Assembly: GCF_000185905.1 (NCBI RefSeq)
Contig: NC_014923.1
Coordinates: 4,859,501-4,923,500, forward strand
Source: Mesorhizobium ciceri biovar biserrulae WSM1271
GTDB lineage: Bacteria > Pseudomonadota > Alphaproteobacteria > Rhizobiales > Rhizobiaceae
Direction of reading: 5' to 3'
Length of the DNA: 64,000 bases
Each line of letters opens with the position of its first letter. Positions within the stretch are counted from its first letter, which is position 1. Under the pieces are notes generated by a model. The model was not told the origin of the DNA, made no database searches, and saw only the letters and a list, made by a program, of their open reading frames with translations. A program made the position numbers and the translations under genes. This document shows, piece after piece, positions 53,400-62,386 of this stretch.

Positions 53400-55280
53400 T
53401 CAATTCACCTCCGACGTGCGCCGGCGGACGATGACACCAAGTTCGTCGCCTTCGCGAGCCAAGCGCAGCCGCTCTTCGGCCTCGGTCGCCTCGCGCTGGC
53501 GGTCCCACATCGAGGCGTAGAGGCCATGCTTGCGCATCAGCTCGGCATGGGTGCCGCGCTCGGCGATCTGGCCGTCCTGCAGCACGATGATCTCATCGGC
53601 CGTGATCACCGTCGACAGGCGGTGAGCGATGACGATGGTGGTGCGGCCACGGCTGACCAGATCGAGCGCGGCCTGGATCTCCTGTTCGGTGTGGCTGTCG
53701 AGCGCCGAGGTCGCTTCGTCGAGCATCAGGATCGGCGGCGCCTTCAAAATGGTGCGGGCGATTGCCACGCGCTGCTTCTCGCCGCCCGAAAGTTTTAGCC
53801 CGCGTTCGCCGACCATCGACTTGTAGCCGTCAGGCAATCGCTCGATGAACGGGCCGATCTGAGCGAGTTCGGCCGCCTTGCGCATATCCTCCTCGCTGGC
53901 ACCGATGCGGCCATAGCGGATGTTGTAGGCGATGGTGTCGTTGAACAGCACGGTGTCCTGCGGCACCATGCCGATCGCCCCGCGCAGGCTCTCCTGCGTC
54001 ACGTCCCTGATATCCTGGCCATCGATCAGCACCTGGCCGCCCTGCACGTCGTAGAAGCGGAACAGAAGCCGCGAGATGGTCGACTTGCCGGCACCCGAAG
54101 GCCCGACAATGGCGACGGTCTTGCCGGCCGGCACCTCGAAGCTGATGCCCTTCAGGATCTTCCGGTTCGGGTCATAGGAGAAGTGCACGTCGCGGAACTC
54201 GACCTTGCCGGCGCTGACCGCGATTGGCCTGGCATCCGGCTTGTCGACGATCTCCTGCGGCACATCCAGCAGATCGAACATCTGCTCGATATCGGTGAGC
54301 CCCTGGCGGATTTCGCGGTAGATGAAGCCGATGAAATTGAGCGGCACCGACAGCTGCATCAGCATGGCGTTGATGAAGACGAAGTCACCGACCGTCTGCG
54401 TGCCGGCCTGCACTTCGAGCGCCGACATGCACATGACGATGACGGTGCCCAGGCCGAAGATGATGCCCTGCCCGAAATTCAACCAGCCAAGCGAGGTCCA
54501 GATGCGCGTCGCGGCGACCTCGTAGCGTGCCATGGAGCGGTCGAAGCGCTCGGCTTCCATGCCCTCATTGTTGAAATATTTCACCGTCTCGTAGTTGAGC
54601 AGCGAGTCGATTGCCTTGGTGTTGGCGTCGGTATCGCTGTCGTTCATGTCGCGGCGGATCGAGATGCGCCAGTCGCTGGCGCGGACCGTGAACCAGACAT
54701 AGACCCAGACGGTGACCGCGACGACGACCACATATTTCCAGCCATAGGTGTAGGCGAAGATGCCCGTGGTCAGCGCGAATTCGAGGATGGTCGGCGCCGT
54801 GTTGAGCATGATGAAGCGCACGATCGTCTCGATGCCCTTGGTGCCGCGCTCGATGATGCGCGACAGGCCGCCGGTGCGGCGCTCGAGATGGAAGCGCAGC
54901 GACAGTTGGTGCATGTGAACGAAAGTACGGAAGGCGAGCTGGCGCACGGCATATTGGCCGACGCGGGCAAACAGCGCGTCGCGCAACTGATTGAAGCCAA
55001 GCTGCACCAGGCGCACGACATTGTAGGCGACGACCAGCATGACGGGCGCCAGCAGGAAGCTCGGCAGCGGCGGCGCCGATTTGGCGTCGCCGGCCAGCGC
55101 GTCGGTCGCCCATTTGAAGAAATAGGGACCGGCGACCAGCGTCAGCTTGGCGACGACCAGCAACAGCGTCGCCCATGTGACCCGGGCTCTCAGATCGGCG
55201 CGATCCGCTGGCCACATGTAAGGCCACAAATTGAGCAGCGTCTTGAAAGTCGAGGAGTCGGAGACGGTTTTTTCGGCCAT
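53400..55280 (-). CDS. Atm1-type ABC exporter (fused permease-ATPase)
   Basis: 626-residue half-transporter. Six membrane spans in the first ~330 residues; ATPase with Walker A IVGPSGAGKST, signature LKLSGGEKQR and Walker B ILMLDEATSAL. The N-terminal WPYMWPADR and overall sequence fit the Atm1/HMT family that exports glutathione-linked species or metals. Its ATG is 21 bp after an ArsR-family gene, which argues for metal-controlled export. Confidence 0.88.
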   Translation of the reverse strand: MAEKTVSDSSTFKTLLNLWPYMWPADRADLRARVTWATLLLVVAKLTLVAGPYFFKWATDALAGDAKSAPPLPSFLLAPVMLVVAYNVVRLVQLGFNQLRDALFARVGQYAVRQLAFRTFVHMHQLSLRFHLERRTGGLSRIIERGTKGIETIVRFIMLNTAPTILEFALTTGIFAYTYGWKYVVVVAVTVWVYVWFTVRASDWRISIRRDMNDSDTDANTKAIDSLLNYETVKYFNNEGMEAERFDRSMARYEVAATRIWTSLGWLNFGQGIIFGLGTVIVMCMSALEVQAGTQTVGDFVFINAMLMQLSVPLNFIGFIYREIRQGLTDIEQMFDLLDVPQEIVDKPDARPIAVSAGKVEFRDVHFSYDPNRKILKGISFEVPAGKTVAIVGPSGAGKSTISRLLFRFYDVQGGQVLIDGQDIRDVTQESLRGAIGMVPQDTVLFNDTIAYNIRYGRIGASEEDMRKAAELAQIGPFIERLPDGYKSMVGERGLKLSGGEKQRVAIARTILKAPPILMLDEATSALDSHTEQEIQAALDLVSRGRTTIVIAHRLSTVITADEIIVLQDGQIAERGTHAELMRKHGLYASMWDRQREATEAEERLRLAREGDELGVIVRRRTSEVN

Positions 55281-55301
55281 TTCTTGTGCCTTCTTCTTAT
55301 T

Positions 55302-55634
55302 TCAGCGGCCGGAGCAGCAGGAATTGACGAGAGCGGCCACCGATGCGGAGACATCGGCGAGCGCGGCATGGTCGATCGCATAGCGCGAGCGCTGGCGATC
55401 GGGCTCGAAGCGAACCAGCCCGGCTTCGACCAGTATTTTCAGATGTTGTGACACGGTGGACTGCGCCAGATCTAAGCGGTCGACGACCTCGCGGCAGCAG
55501 CAGGAACTGCTCGTCGATAGGTGTTTCAGGATTTCGATCCGCGCCGGATGGGAAAGCGCTGCAAGTCGGGCGGCGACCGCACGGCTGTCCGGACCGCCGC
55601 ATGATGCGTTTGTTTCCATCAGGGATTCTGCCAT
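55302..55634 (-). CDS. Cysteine-rich ArsR family regulator
   Basis: 110 residues from the ATG at 55634 (a second ATG at 55619 is possible; neither has a good ribosome site). ArsR winged helix: LSHPARIEILKHLSTSS, VDRLDLAQSTVSQHLKIL. Cysteines at 12, 45, 46, 47, 106 and 107; CCC lies where ArsR-type sensors bind thiophilic metals or metalloids. Co-transcribed with the Atm1-type exporter it presumably controls. Confidence 0.87.
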   Translation of the reverse strand: MAESLMETNASCGGPDSRAVAARLAALSHPARIEILKHLSTSSSCCCREVVDRLDLAQSTVSQHLKILVEAGLVRFEPDRQRSRYAIDHAALADVSASVAALVNSCCSGR

Positions 55635-55705
55635 CGTTCATCGGCGATAGACGATGAACGGGCACGGGGCAAGCTAACCCTATGGGCAGAGCGCCGGAAC
55701 CGCCA

Positions 55706-55890
55706 ATCTCCCCCTCGTGGGAGAGATGTCCGGCAGGACAGAGAGGGGCGCGAAGGATCGCGACTTTCCACGATCAAAGCATTACGAGCAGCCGTAAGGT
55801 AGCTCGACCGGATTTGGCCGACAGGCTGGCGAGACAGCGCCCTCCTCTGCCCTGCCGGGCATCTCCCACAAGGGGGAGATTGCGCTCAAC
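55706..55890. repeat. Inverted pair of palindromic intergenic repeats
   Basis: CCAATCTCCCCCTCGTGGGA...GTCCGGCAGGACAGAGAGGG at about 55709-55758 and its near complement CCTCTGCCCTGCCGGGCATC...CAAGGGGGAGATTG at about 55840-55885. Same arrangement as at 31.4 kb. No gene in the 272-bp gap. Confidence 0.75.
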
Positions 55891-55906
55891 CGTCGGCGCT
55901 CAAACC

Positions 55907-57358
55907 CTACTCCGTCTTGGCGGGCGCTGTCGTTGCCTGCTCGCCCATGGCCTTGAGGTCGGCGGCTTCGCCTTCCTTCGACTTTTCCGGGACCTTGAAC
56001 ACCTGGCCCGGCCAGATGCGGTCGGGATCACTGATCTGGTCCTGGTTGGCGAGGTAGATGGTCGAGAAGCGTACGCCGTGGCCATAGACGCGCCGCGAGA
56101 TCCGCCACAGCGTGTCGTTGCGGCGGATGATGACGGCGCCGTCGGCATGTTCAAGCTTGGGCGCCACCGTCTCGGGCACATCGCTTGGCGGCGTCGCCTC
56201 CGCCATAACGGCCGGAGCCTCGGTGGCGGGAGCAGGCGTCGTGGCCGCGGCCGGTGCCTCGGCGGCGGTAGGTGCGGCCGGCTTGGGCTGAACGGGCTTC
56301 GGCGCCGAGGGTGCCACGGCGGCGATCGCTTCGCCGGGCTCACGCTCGAACGGTACGGCCGCGCGGGCCACAACTGTCACACCGTCGGCATCGAGGCCGT
56401 CGACATGGATTGTGTAGCTGCCGACCGGAACGTCGCGCGTCGCCTCGACCAGGAAATGACCGTCCGTCGAAGTTTGCGCGTCACCGAGCAGGATGTCGTT
56501 GGCATAGGCGCGCACCTTGCGGCCGGCATCGGCGAGGCCGGCGACAAAGATCTTGCTGCCGTCGATCTCGACCGCCTCGACGACGATCTTGGGCTCGGTC
56601 ACGCCTGCAGCGGGCGGCGTCGCCGGCGCTGCAGGAGCCGGTGTTGCGTCGACCACGGCTGGCGCTGGGGCGGCTGGCGCCGGAGCGGTTGCGGGGGCTT
56701 CGGCTGTGGGAGCAGCCGGCGCGGCGGCCGGAGCAGCCGGCTTTGTCTCGGGTGCGGGAACGGTCAGCAATTCGGCCGGCTTGCCCGGCTCCTCGACCAT
56801 GGCCAGCACCTGGCCGGCCGCATCCTTGGGAACCGAAACGACGGCGGTCTGCACCGAGGGCGTTACGACGTCACCGGTGGTCGCGCGCAGCGCGATCGTA
56901 TAATCGCCGGGCTTCAGCGGATCATCGAGAATGATAACGAAGGCGCCATCGGGACCAGCGACCGTCGAGCCAAGCACCGTCGAGCCATTGAGGATTTCGA
57001 CCTTGGCGTTGGGCGCCGCATTGCCGGCGACGACAATCGAGCCATTGCTTTCAACGCGCACGACGTCGAAAGACGGTGCGACCGGACCGGCCGCAGCCGG
57101 CGCGTCCGCGGCCGGTGCGGCCGGTGCCGTTGCCTGGGGCACTGCGGCGGGAGCCGCCGGGACCTCAGCGGCGGGCAGCCGCGCTTCGGTGCCGGGATCA
57201 GCCGATTTTGCCGCTGCGGGCGGCGTCTGCGCCGCCACTTGCGCCGGCGGCGTGGGATTGAGATACGGGTCGAGTGCGCCCGCTACATAGGCGGTTCCCG
57301 CGGCCGCAACGGTCCCACCCGCCGCGAACAGGAACGCCTTCAGTGGATTAATTGCCAT
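55907..57358 (-). CDS. LysM-domain protein with Ala/Pro-rich body
   Basis: 483 residues. A hydrophobic N-terminus (AFLFAAGGTVAAAGTAYVAGA) could be an anchor or signal. Long Ala/Pro-rich linkers separate two or three Ig-like segments (EVEILNGSTVLGSTVAGPDGAF-type blocks). A single LysM motif near the C-terminus (VIIRRNDTLWRISRRVYGHG) should bind peptidoglycan. Likely envelope-associated scaffold; function unknown. Confidence 0.85.
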   Translation of the reverse strand: MAINPLKAFLFAAGGTVAAAGTAYVAGALDPYLNPTPPAQVAAQTPPAAAKSADPGTEARLPAAEVPAAPAAVPQATAPAAPAADAPAAAGPVAPSFDVVRVESNGSIVVAGNAAPNAKVEILNGSTVLGSTVAGPDGAFVIILDDPLKPGDYTIALRATTGDVVTPSVQTAVVSVPKDAAGQVLAMVEEPGKPAELLTVPAPETKPAAPAAAPAAPTAEAPATAPAPAAPAPAVVDATPAPAAPATPPAAGVTEPKIVVEAVEIDGSKIFVAGLADAGRKVRAYANDILLGDAQTSTDGHFLVEATRDVPVGSYTIHVDGLDADGVTVVARAAVPFEREPGEAIAAVAPSAPKPVQPKPAAPTAAEAPAAATTPAPATEAPAVMAEATPPSDVPETVAPKLEHADGAVIIRRNDTLWRISRRVYGHGVRFSTIYLANQDQISDPDRIWPGQVFKVPEKSKEGEAADLKAMGEQATTAPAKTE

Positions 57359-57483
57359 ATTTCCCTACCCCTTAGCCACCTAACGCCGGTCTAGCCTGTT
57401 TTAGCAATACCGACAAGAAAAAGCCCAGGCCGTTAACCCTTGGGGCTTGACCGCGCTTTCAGACCCAATCACCAATCATCGAC

Positions 57484-58095
57484 ATGAACACGATTCGATC
57501 CGTCTGCGTCTATTGCGGCTCGTCTCCGGGCCGCGATGAAATCTATATCAAGGCCGGACACCTGCTCGGGCGCTCAATTGCCAAAGCGGGATTGCGGCTG
57601 GTCTATGGCGGCGGCACCAAAGGCATCATGGGCGCTGTCGCCGAAGGCGCGCTCAAGGCCGGCGGCAAGGTGACGGGCATCATTCCGCGCTTCCTGATCA
57701 ACAAGGAGGCGAGCGAAACAGCGCTTGACCGGCTCGATGAACTCTTGATCACCGACAACATGCACGAGCGCAAGCACAAGATGTTCGAGAAATCCGACGC
57801 CTTTGTGGCACTGCCGGGCGGCATCGGCACGGTCGAGGAGATCGTCGAGATCATGACCTGGGGACAACTTGGCCATCATCGCAAGCCGATCGTCTTCGCC
57901 AATGTCAAAGGATTTTGGGATCCGATGCTGGCGCTGCTCGATCACATGGCCGCCGAAGGCTTCATCCACACCGCGCAGCGGGTCAAGCCGCTGGTCGTCG
58001 ACGACCCCGAAGCGATCGTCGCCGCCATCATGGTAGCCGGATCGTCCGTCGACGCCCCGACCGAGGGCGTGCAGTCGGTGATCGACAAGATGTAG
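57484..58095 (+). CDS. LOG family cytokinin-type phosphoribohydrolase
   Basis: 203-residue TIGR00730/LOG protein. VCVYCGSSPGRDE at the N-terminus, YGGGTKGIMGAVAEGAL, and the catalytic PGGIGTVEEIVE. LOG enzymes split nucleoside 5'-monophosphates such as cytokinin ribotides; a housekeeping nucleotide role is equally possible in bacteria. Confidence 0.93.
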   Translation: MNTIRSVCVYCGSSPGRDEIYIKAGHLLGRSIAKAGLRLVYGGGTKGIMGAVAEGALKAGGKVTGIIPRFLINKEASETALDRLDELLITDNMHERKHKMFEKSDAFVALPGGIGTVEEIVEIMTWGQLGHHRKPIVFANVKGFWDPMLALLDHMAAEGFIHTAQRVKPLVVDDPEAIVAAIMVAGSSVDAPTEGVQSVIDKM

Positions 58096-58151
58096 GGCGA
58101 TAAGGAATCGGGGCAGTAAGGCAGTATGTGAATTGCCTCGAGTGTCCTGCC

Positions 58152-58213
58152 TACTCCCCTACTCCCCTACTCCCCTACTCCCCTACTCCCCTACTCCCCT
58201 ATTCCCCTACTCC
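58152..58213. repeat. 8-bp microsatellite TACTCCCC
   Basis: Six perfect copies of TACTCCCC, one TATTCCCC and a partial copy run head to tail. The array reaches the stop codon of the convergent LysR gene (TAG, 58209-58207). Confidence 0.9.
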
Positions 58214-59091
58214 GCCGCAGCCTGCCGCAAATCGGCAATCACCGCGCGCCGGTCATGACGCCGCCAGGCGAGATGGAGTGAAACCGTGCGCTCGAGCCAC
58301 GGCAGGTCGCGAAACACGATCCGCGGCGGCGCAGCGGCACGCAGGCTGGCTTGCACCGTCGCCAAGCCGAGACCCGCGCTGACAAGGCCGAGCGAGGTCA
58401 GCGGGTCCGCCGTCTCATAGGCGATGTCGGGCAAAAAGCCGGCTTTGGCGCAGGCGGCAAGGAACTGGCCGCGATTGGTGTCGTCCGGCTGGCGCACGAC
58501 GGTGATCCAGGTGCGACCGTCAAGATGGTGAGGCCCGATCTCTGGCACTTCAACGAGTGGGTCATCTTCGGGGATCGCCAGCACCAGCGGCTCATGCCGC
58601 AGCGCCATGGCGGCGACATCCGGATCATCATCGGGTGGCGGCGAGTAGACAAAGCCCAGATCCAGCGACCGCTGCCGTAGCCCTTCCAACTGCGCCGCCG
58701 AGCGCAGGCTTCTCAGCTGCAGGTGGAAATCCGGCCGGTCGCGACGGAACTGGCGCAGCATCCCGGCGACAAGCCCGGCATGAACGGCCCCTTCGACATA
58801 GCCGATGGCGAGCCGGCCGACGGCGCCGCTGGCCAGGTTGCGGCCGAACTCCTCCACACGTCGCGCATTGGACAGCAGCGCGCGGGCCTCGGTGAGGAAG
58901 GCGCGGCCCTCGGCGTTGAGATGGACCCGCTGCTTCGACCTCTCAAAGAGGGAAACACCCAACTGCTCCTCGAGCTGGATGATCTGCCGGCTGAGTGGCG
59001 ATTGGGAAATATGCAGCATTTCGGCTGCGCGCCCGACATTTCCGGTTTCGGCGACCGTGACGAAATAGCGGAGCTGGCGCAGGTCGAACAT
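58207..59091 (-). CDS. LysR family regulator
   Basis: 294 residues from the ATG at 59091 with GGAGGAG upstream. Winged helix MFDLRQLRYFVTVAETGNVG, then SQSPLSRQIIQLEEQLGV and a LysR effector domain. Divergent from the small muconolactone-isomerase-like gene (110 bp), its probable target. The stop codon lies inside an octamer repeat. Confidence 0.9.
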   Translation of the reverse strand: MFDLRQLRYFVTVAETGNVGRAAEMLHISQSPLSRQIIQLEEQLGVSLFERSKQRVHLNAEGRAFLTEARALLSNARRVEEFGRNLASGAVGRLAIGYVEGAVHAGLVAGMLRQFRRDRPDFHLQLRSLRSAAQLEGLRQRSLDLGFVYSPPPDDDPDVAAMALRHEPLVLAIPEDDPLVEVPEIGPHHLDGRTWITVVRQPDDTNRGQFLAACAKAGFLPDIAYETADPLTSLGLVSAGLGLATVQASLRAAAPPRIVFRDLPWLERTVSLHLAWRRHDRRAVIADLRQAAAE

Positions 59092-59201
59092 TTCTCCTCC
59101 AAGGCTCAAGTCCCTTTGGGTCTCAACTTTATCCTAATCAGTCTTGGACTGTCTGACCAGCCAAAAGCGATAATCGGCCATCCCAACCAAAGGAGACCGC
59201 C

Positions 59202-59492
59202 ATGCAGTTCTTTGCCCTTCTCGCTCGCAACACCGAAAAATTTACCGATGCCGATTTCGCTCCACTTCTGCCCGGCGAAGCCGAACAGCGGCGCACGCTC
59301 TACGCCGAAGGGGCGGTACGTCAGGTGTGGAACCGAGGCGACATCCCGGGCAGCGGCATGATGCTCGAGGCTGCTGATGATGCTGAGGTTCGCGGCCACC
59401 TCGCCACCTTGCCGTTGGTCAAGGCCGGCATGATGGACATTGCCGCAATCGTGCCCCTCAAGCCCTACCCCGGCTTCGGCCCGAAGCACTGA
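59202..59492 (+). CDS. Muconolactone-isomerase/YCII-like small protein
   Basis: 96 residues of the ferredoxin-like fold seen in muconolactone isomerases and YCII proteins: MQFFALLARNTEK, RTLYAEGAVRQVWNRGD, LPLVKAGMMD. Assigned as family only; true muconolactone delta-isomerase activity is not shown. AAGGAG upstream. Divergent from a LysR gene, a layout typical of aromatic catabolism genes. Confidence 0.72.
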   Translation: MQFFALLARNTEKFTDADFAPLLPGEAEQRRTLYAEGAVRQVWNRGDIPGSGMMLEAADDAEVRGHLATLPLVKAGMMDIAAIVPLKPYPGFGPKH

Positions 59493-59500
59493 CAGGGCAC

Positions 59501-59532
59501 ATCCGGGGGTGACGAAGGCGTCACCCCCGGAT
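59501..59532 (+). terminator. Strong hairpin after the isomerase-like gene
   Basis: ATCCGGGGGTGACG-AAGG-CGTCACCCCCGGAT: perfect 14-bp GC-rich arms, 8 bp after the stop. Followed by TGACAC, not a T-run, so it may protect the mRNA end or act as a Rho-assisted stop. Confidence 0.65.
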
Positions 59533-59647
59533 TGACACGGGGATCGACAGACTGTGATCGGCTGTCAAGAAACCGTCACACGAAACCGGCTTCGCGCGTG
59601 CTAGGAATCAGTATCAGGCAGCCGCCGTGCGGCGCCATCTTCGGAAC

Positions 59648-60664
59648 ATGCATCTGGCACCGCCCATGGACATCACTCTCGCCCCGGAAGGCACCGATCT
59701 CTCGCCCTACCTGCCCGACGAGCACGGACTGTTCTTCATCTATCACTTCACCGCTGAGGGCGTGCGAACCAGGGACGCCGCCGCCGCGCACTGGACATGG
59801 CGCAGCTACCAGCTTTCCGACATGCGGGCCCGTCACGAAATCGGCGCCGATCGGGTTTTGCCGGCACCGGCGCGTGAAGCTTTCCTGTCCGCCAGCCATG
59901 GCTGCCACATCGACCTCGAGGACGACTGGCTCTATGGCGATCTGCCGGACCTGCGCCATGACTATTCGGCGGAAGCGGGCGGGCTTGGCCATTTCCGCTT
60001 CGCGCTCAATGACACGATGCTGGTCGGCGCCCGCAAGCAACCGCTGCAGTCGGTCGACAACATCCGCAAGGCGATCGAGAATGGATCGCGCAAGTTCCGC
60101 TCGCCAGCCGAGTTGATCGAGGCTGTCGTCGGCCAGTCGTTCGATGGCATGGTGGCGGAACTTGCGGCACTCGGCGACAGTCTCGACGGCATCGAAGACC
60201 GTATCGTCTGCGACGCATGGCACAATGAACGGCAATCCCTGGTCGACGCGCGCCGGCATCTGGTGGTGATCCACAGGCAGATGGCGACGCTGACCAATCT
60301 GTTCCGTCACCTTGATCATTCGCACCGCAACGACCTGCCAGACAGCATCAACGACATGGCCGCGCGCCTTTCACACCGGGCGCAGACGCTGCACTATGAC
60401 GGCGAGCAATTGCAGGCGCGCGCCCGGCTATTGCAGGACGAGCTTATGGCAAAGCTGACGACGCAGTCGAACCGGCTGCTGTACGTCCTGTCGGTGATGA
60501 CGGCGGTGCTGTTGCCGATGACCATCATCTCAGGCCTGTTCGGCATGAACGTTGGGGGCCTGCCGCTGGTCGACACGCCAATGGGCTTTTGGGTGGTGAC
60601 GGCTGTGTCGATGGTGATCGCGGGCGCGACCTATCTCTTTGTCAGGCGGCTCGGACAGATGTAG
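59648..60664 (+). CDS. ZntB-like CorA-family metal transporter
   Basis: About 338 residues if read from the ATG at 59648; GTG 59627 and ATG 59666 are alternatives and I cannot decide. Cytoplasmic alpha/beta domain, a long helical stalk, then two C-terminal spans carrying SGLFGMNVGGLPLVDTP, whose GMN motif marks CorA/ZntB. Moves divalent cations, zinc in ZntB; substrate not certain. Monocistronic as far as seen. Confidence 0.87.
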   Translation: MHLAPPMDITLAPEGTDLSPYLPDEHGLFFIYHFTAEGVRTRDAAAAHWTWRSYQLSDMRARHEIGADRVLPAPAREAFLSASHGCHIDLEDDWLYGDLPDLRHDYSAEAGGLGHFRFALNDTMLVGARKQPLQSVDNIRKAIENGSRKFRSPAELIEAVVGQSFDGMVAELAALGDSLDGIEDRIVCDAWHNERQSLVDARRHLVVIHRQMATLTNLFRHLDHSHRNDLPDSINDMAARLSHRAQTLHYDGEQLQARARLLQDELMAKLTTQSNRLLYVLSVMTAVLLPMTIISGLFGMNVGGLPLVDTPMGFWVVTAVSMVIAGATYLFVRRLGQM

Positions 60665-60680
60665 CACCCGCCGGCAGCTT

Positions 60681-61367
60681 TCACGCAGTGGCGCGAAGAT
60701 CCTCGATGATGGTGCCGGCGGCGGCCACTTCCGCTTCGTGATCGGGCTCGCGCCAGGTCTCGGCAAGCCCAGCCGCATGCCATTCGCGCATCGCCGGCAG
60801 AGCAAGCAACTGCGCCGGATACGCTGCAGCCGCACCCTCGAAGGAGAGCCCATAAGACTGTGCGCGGAACGCCACCGGGGCAAAGAAAGCATCTACTGCG
60901 GTGAAATGAGCGCCCGCCAGAAATGGCCCGCCGAAACGAGCAAGACCATCATTCCAGAGGTCGCCGAGGCGAAAGAGGTCCTGCTTCAGCGCATCGGACA
61001 TCGGAAACGGCTCTACCCGCACGCCGCAACTCATCGGACAGGCGCTGCGCAATGCGGTGAAGCTCGAATGCATCTCGGCGGCGGCCGAGCGCGCCCAGGC
61101 GCGCGCCTTGGCTTCGACGGGCCACACGCCATGGTGGCGTTCGGCCAGATATTCGACGATGGCCAGCGAATCCCAGACCGCCCAGCCGTCGTCGACCAGG
61201 CACGGCACGCGGCCGCTCGGTGAGAAGGAACGGTACAGATCCCAGCTCGATCCGGTCGGGAATGGCGTCAGCCGTTCCTCGAATGGGATATCCAGCGCGC
61301 GCATCAGCACCCAGGGCCGCAGCGACCATGAGGAATAATTTTTGTTGGCGATATGCAGCAGGTACAT
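60681..61367 (-). CDS. Glutathione S-transferase family protein
   Basis: 228 residues. Thioredoxin-like N-domain starting MYLLHIANKNYSSWSLRPWV (Ser in SSWS is the likely catalytic residue), GRVPCLVDDG and DSLAIVEYLAERH binding glutathione, then an all-helical C-domain. Detoxification or another thiol role. ATG is 9 bp after the rarD stop, hence co-transcribed. Confidence 0.9.
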   Translation of the reverse strand: MYLLHIANKNYSSWSLRPWVLMRALDIPFEERLTPFPTGSSWDLYRSFSPSGRVPCLVDDGWAVWDSLAIVEYLAERHHGVWPVEAKARAWARSAAAEMHSSFTALRSACPMSCGVRVEPFPMSDALKQDLFRLGDLWNDGLARFGGPFLAGAHFTAVDAFFAPVAFRAQSYGLSFEGAAAAYPAQLLALPAMREWHAAGLAETWREPDHEAEVAAAGTIIEDLRATA

Positions 61368-61376
61368 CGAACCCCC

Positions 61377-62303
61377 TTACCGTGCGGGCTGCGGCGCGGC
61401 GCGTCGCGCTGTCGTCAACATCGACCAGGAATAGACTGCCAAAGCCGCCCAGATCAGCGCAAAGGCGATGGCCTGGATGGTGCCGAAAGGCTCGTCGAAG
61501 ATCAGAACGGCGATCAGGAACACCATGGTCGGCGCGATATATTGCATGATGCCGATGGTTGACAGCCGCAGCAGCTTGGCGCCGAAGGCGAACAGCAACA
61601 ACGGCACCGATGTGACTGGACCGCAGCCGATCAGCAACGCCGTATCCGTGCCACTGCTGGATACGATGTGGTCCTGTCCGGTCGCGATGAGATAGACTAT
61701 GTAGCCAAGTGCCGGCACCGACAGCAGAAGGACTTCGAGCAAAAATCCCTGGCTCGGGCCGATCGGCAGCGTCTTGCGGAAGAAGCCGTAGGCGGCGAAG
61801 GAAAACGCCAGTGCCAACGACACCCAGGGCAGCTTGCCGCCTTCGATGGTCAGCACGGCGACGGCGACGGCCGCCAGCACCACCGCCGCGATCTGCAGCC
61901 GGTCGAGCCGCTCGCCGAGCAGCAGCGCGCCGACAACGACGCTGACCAGGGGATTGATGTAGTAGCCGAGCGCGGTTTCGACGGTGCGGTCGACCGCGAT
62001 CGCCCAGACATAGATGCCCCAGTTGACCGAGATCAGCGCCGCCGTCAGCGCGGCCATGGCGATGGTGCGCGGCGAACGAAGCGCCGCCTTGAAATCCGCC
62101 GTGCGGCCGGCCCAGATCAGAACGGCGGCGGCGATCGGCACCGACCAGACGATGCGATGGGCAATGACTTCCGCGAGCGGCAGATGAGCGACCGCCTTCA
62201 TGTAGAAGGGCAGCAATCCCCATAGCAGATAGGCGCCGAGCGCCAGCAGAAAGCCGCGCCGGGCCTTGGACTCTGCATCCAGGGTAATTGCTTCAGTGGC
62301 CAT
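61377..62303 (-). CDS. rarD: RarD family DMT transporter
   Basis: 308 residues, ten membrane spans, RarD subtype: RRGFLLALGAYLLWGLLPFYMK and AHRIVWSVPIAAAVL near the start, GYYINPLVSVVVGALLLGERL in the middle. RarD is linked to chloramphenicol sensitivity in Pseudomonas; the real substrate is unknown. Between cimA and gst on the same strand. Confidence 0.92.
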   Translation of the reverse strand: MATEAITLDAESKARRGFLLALGAYLLWGLLPFYMKAVAHLPLAEVIAHRIVWSVPIAAAVLIWAGRTADFKAALRSPRTIAMAALTAALISVNWGIYVWAIAVDRTVETALGYYINPLVSVVVGALLLGERLDRLQIAAVVLAAVAVAVLTIEGGKLPWVSLALAFSFAAYGFFRKTLPIGPSQGFLLEVLLLSVPALGYIVYLIATGQDHIVSSSGTDTALLIGCGPVTSVPLLLFAFGAKLLRLSTIGIMQYIAPTMVFLIAVLIFDEPFGTIQAIAFALIWAALAVYSWSMLTTARRAAPQPAR

Positions 62304-62386
62304 GGGCCAACGCTATGGCCCAGTCACCTTGGCAAGACCATCGCAAAGTTCTGATGGATCAATGGACTTTCGCTGATGGTTCAACC

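Noticed and set aside
54183..55451. Long open frame opposite the Atm1-type exporter
   Set aside because: Shadow of the ABC gene; repetitive Asp/His/Arg content and no motif.
58152..58213. Possible CRISPR array
   Set aside because: Units are 8 bp with no spacers; a microsatellite.
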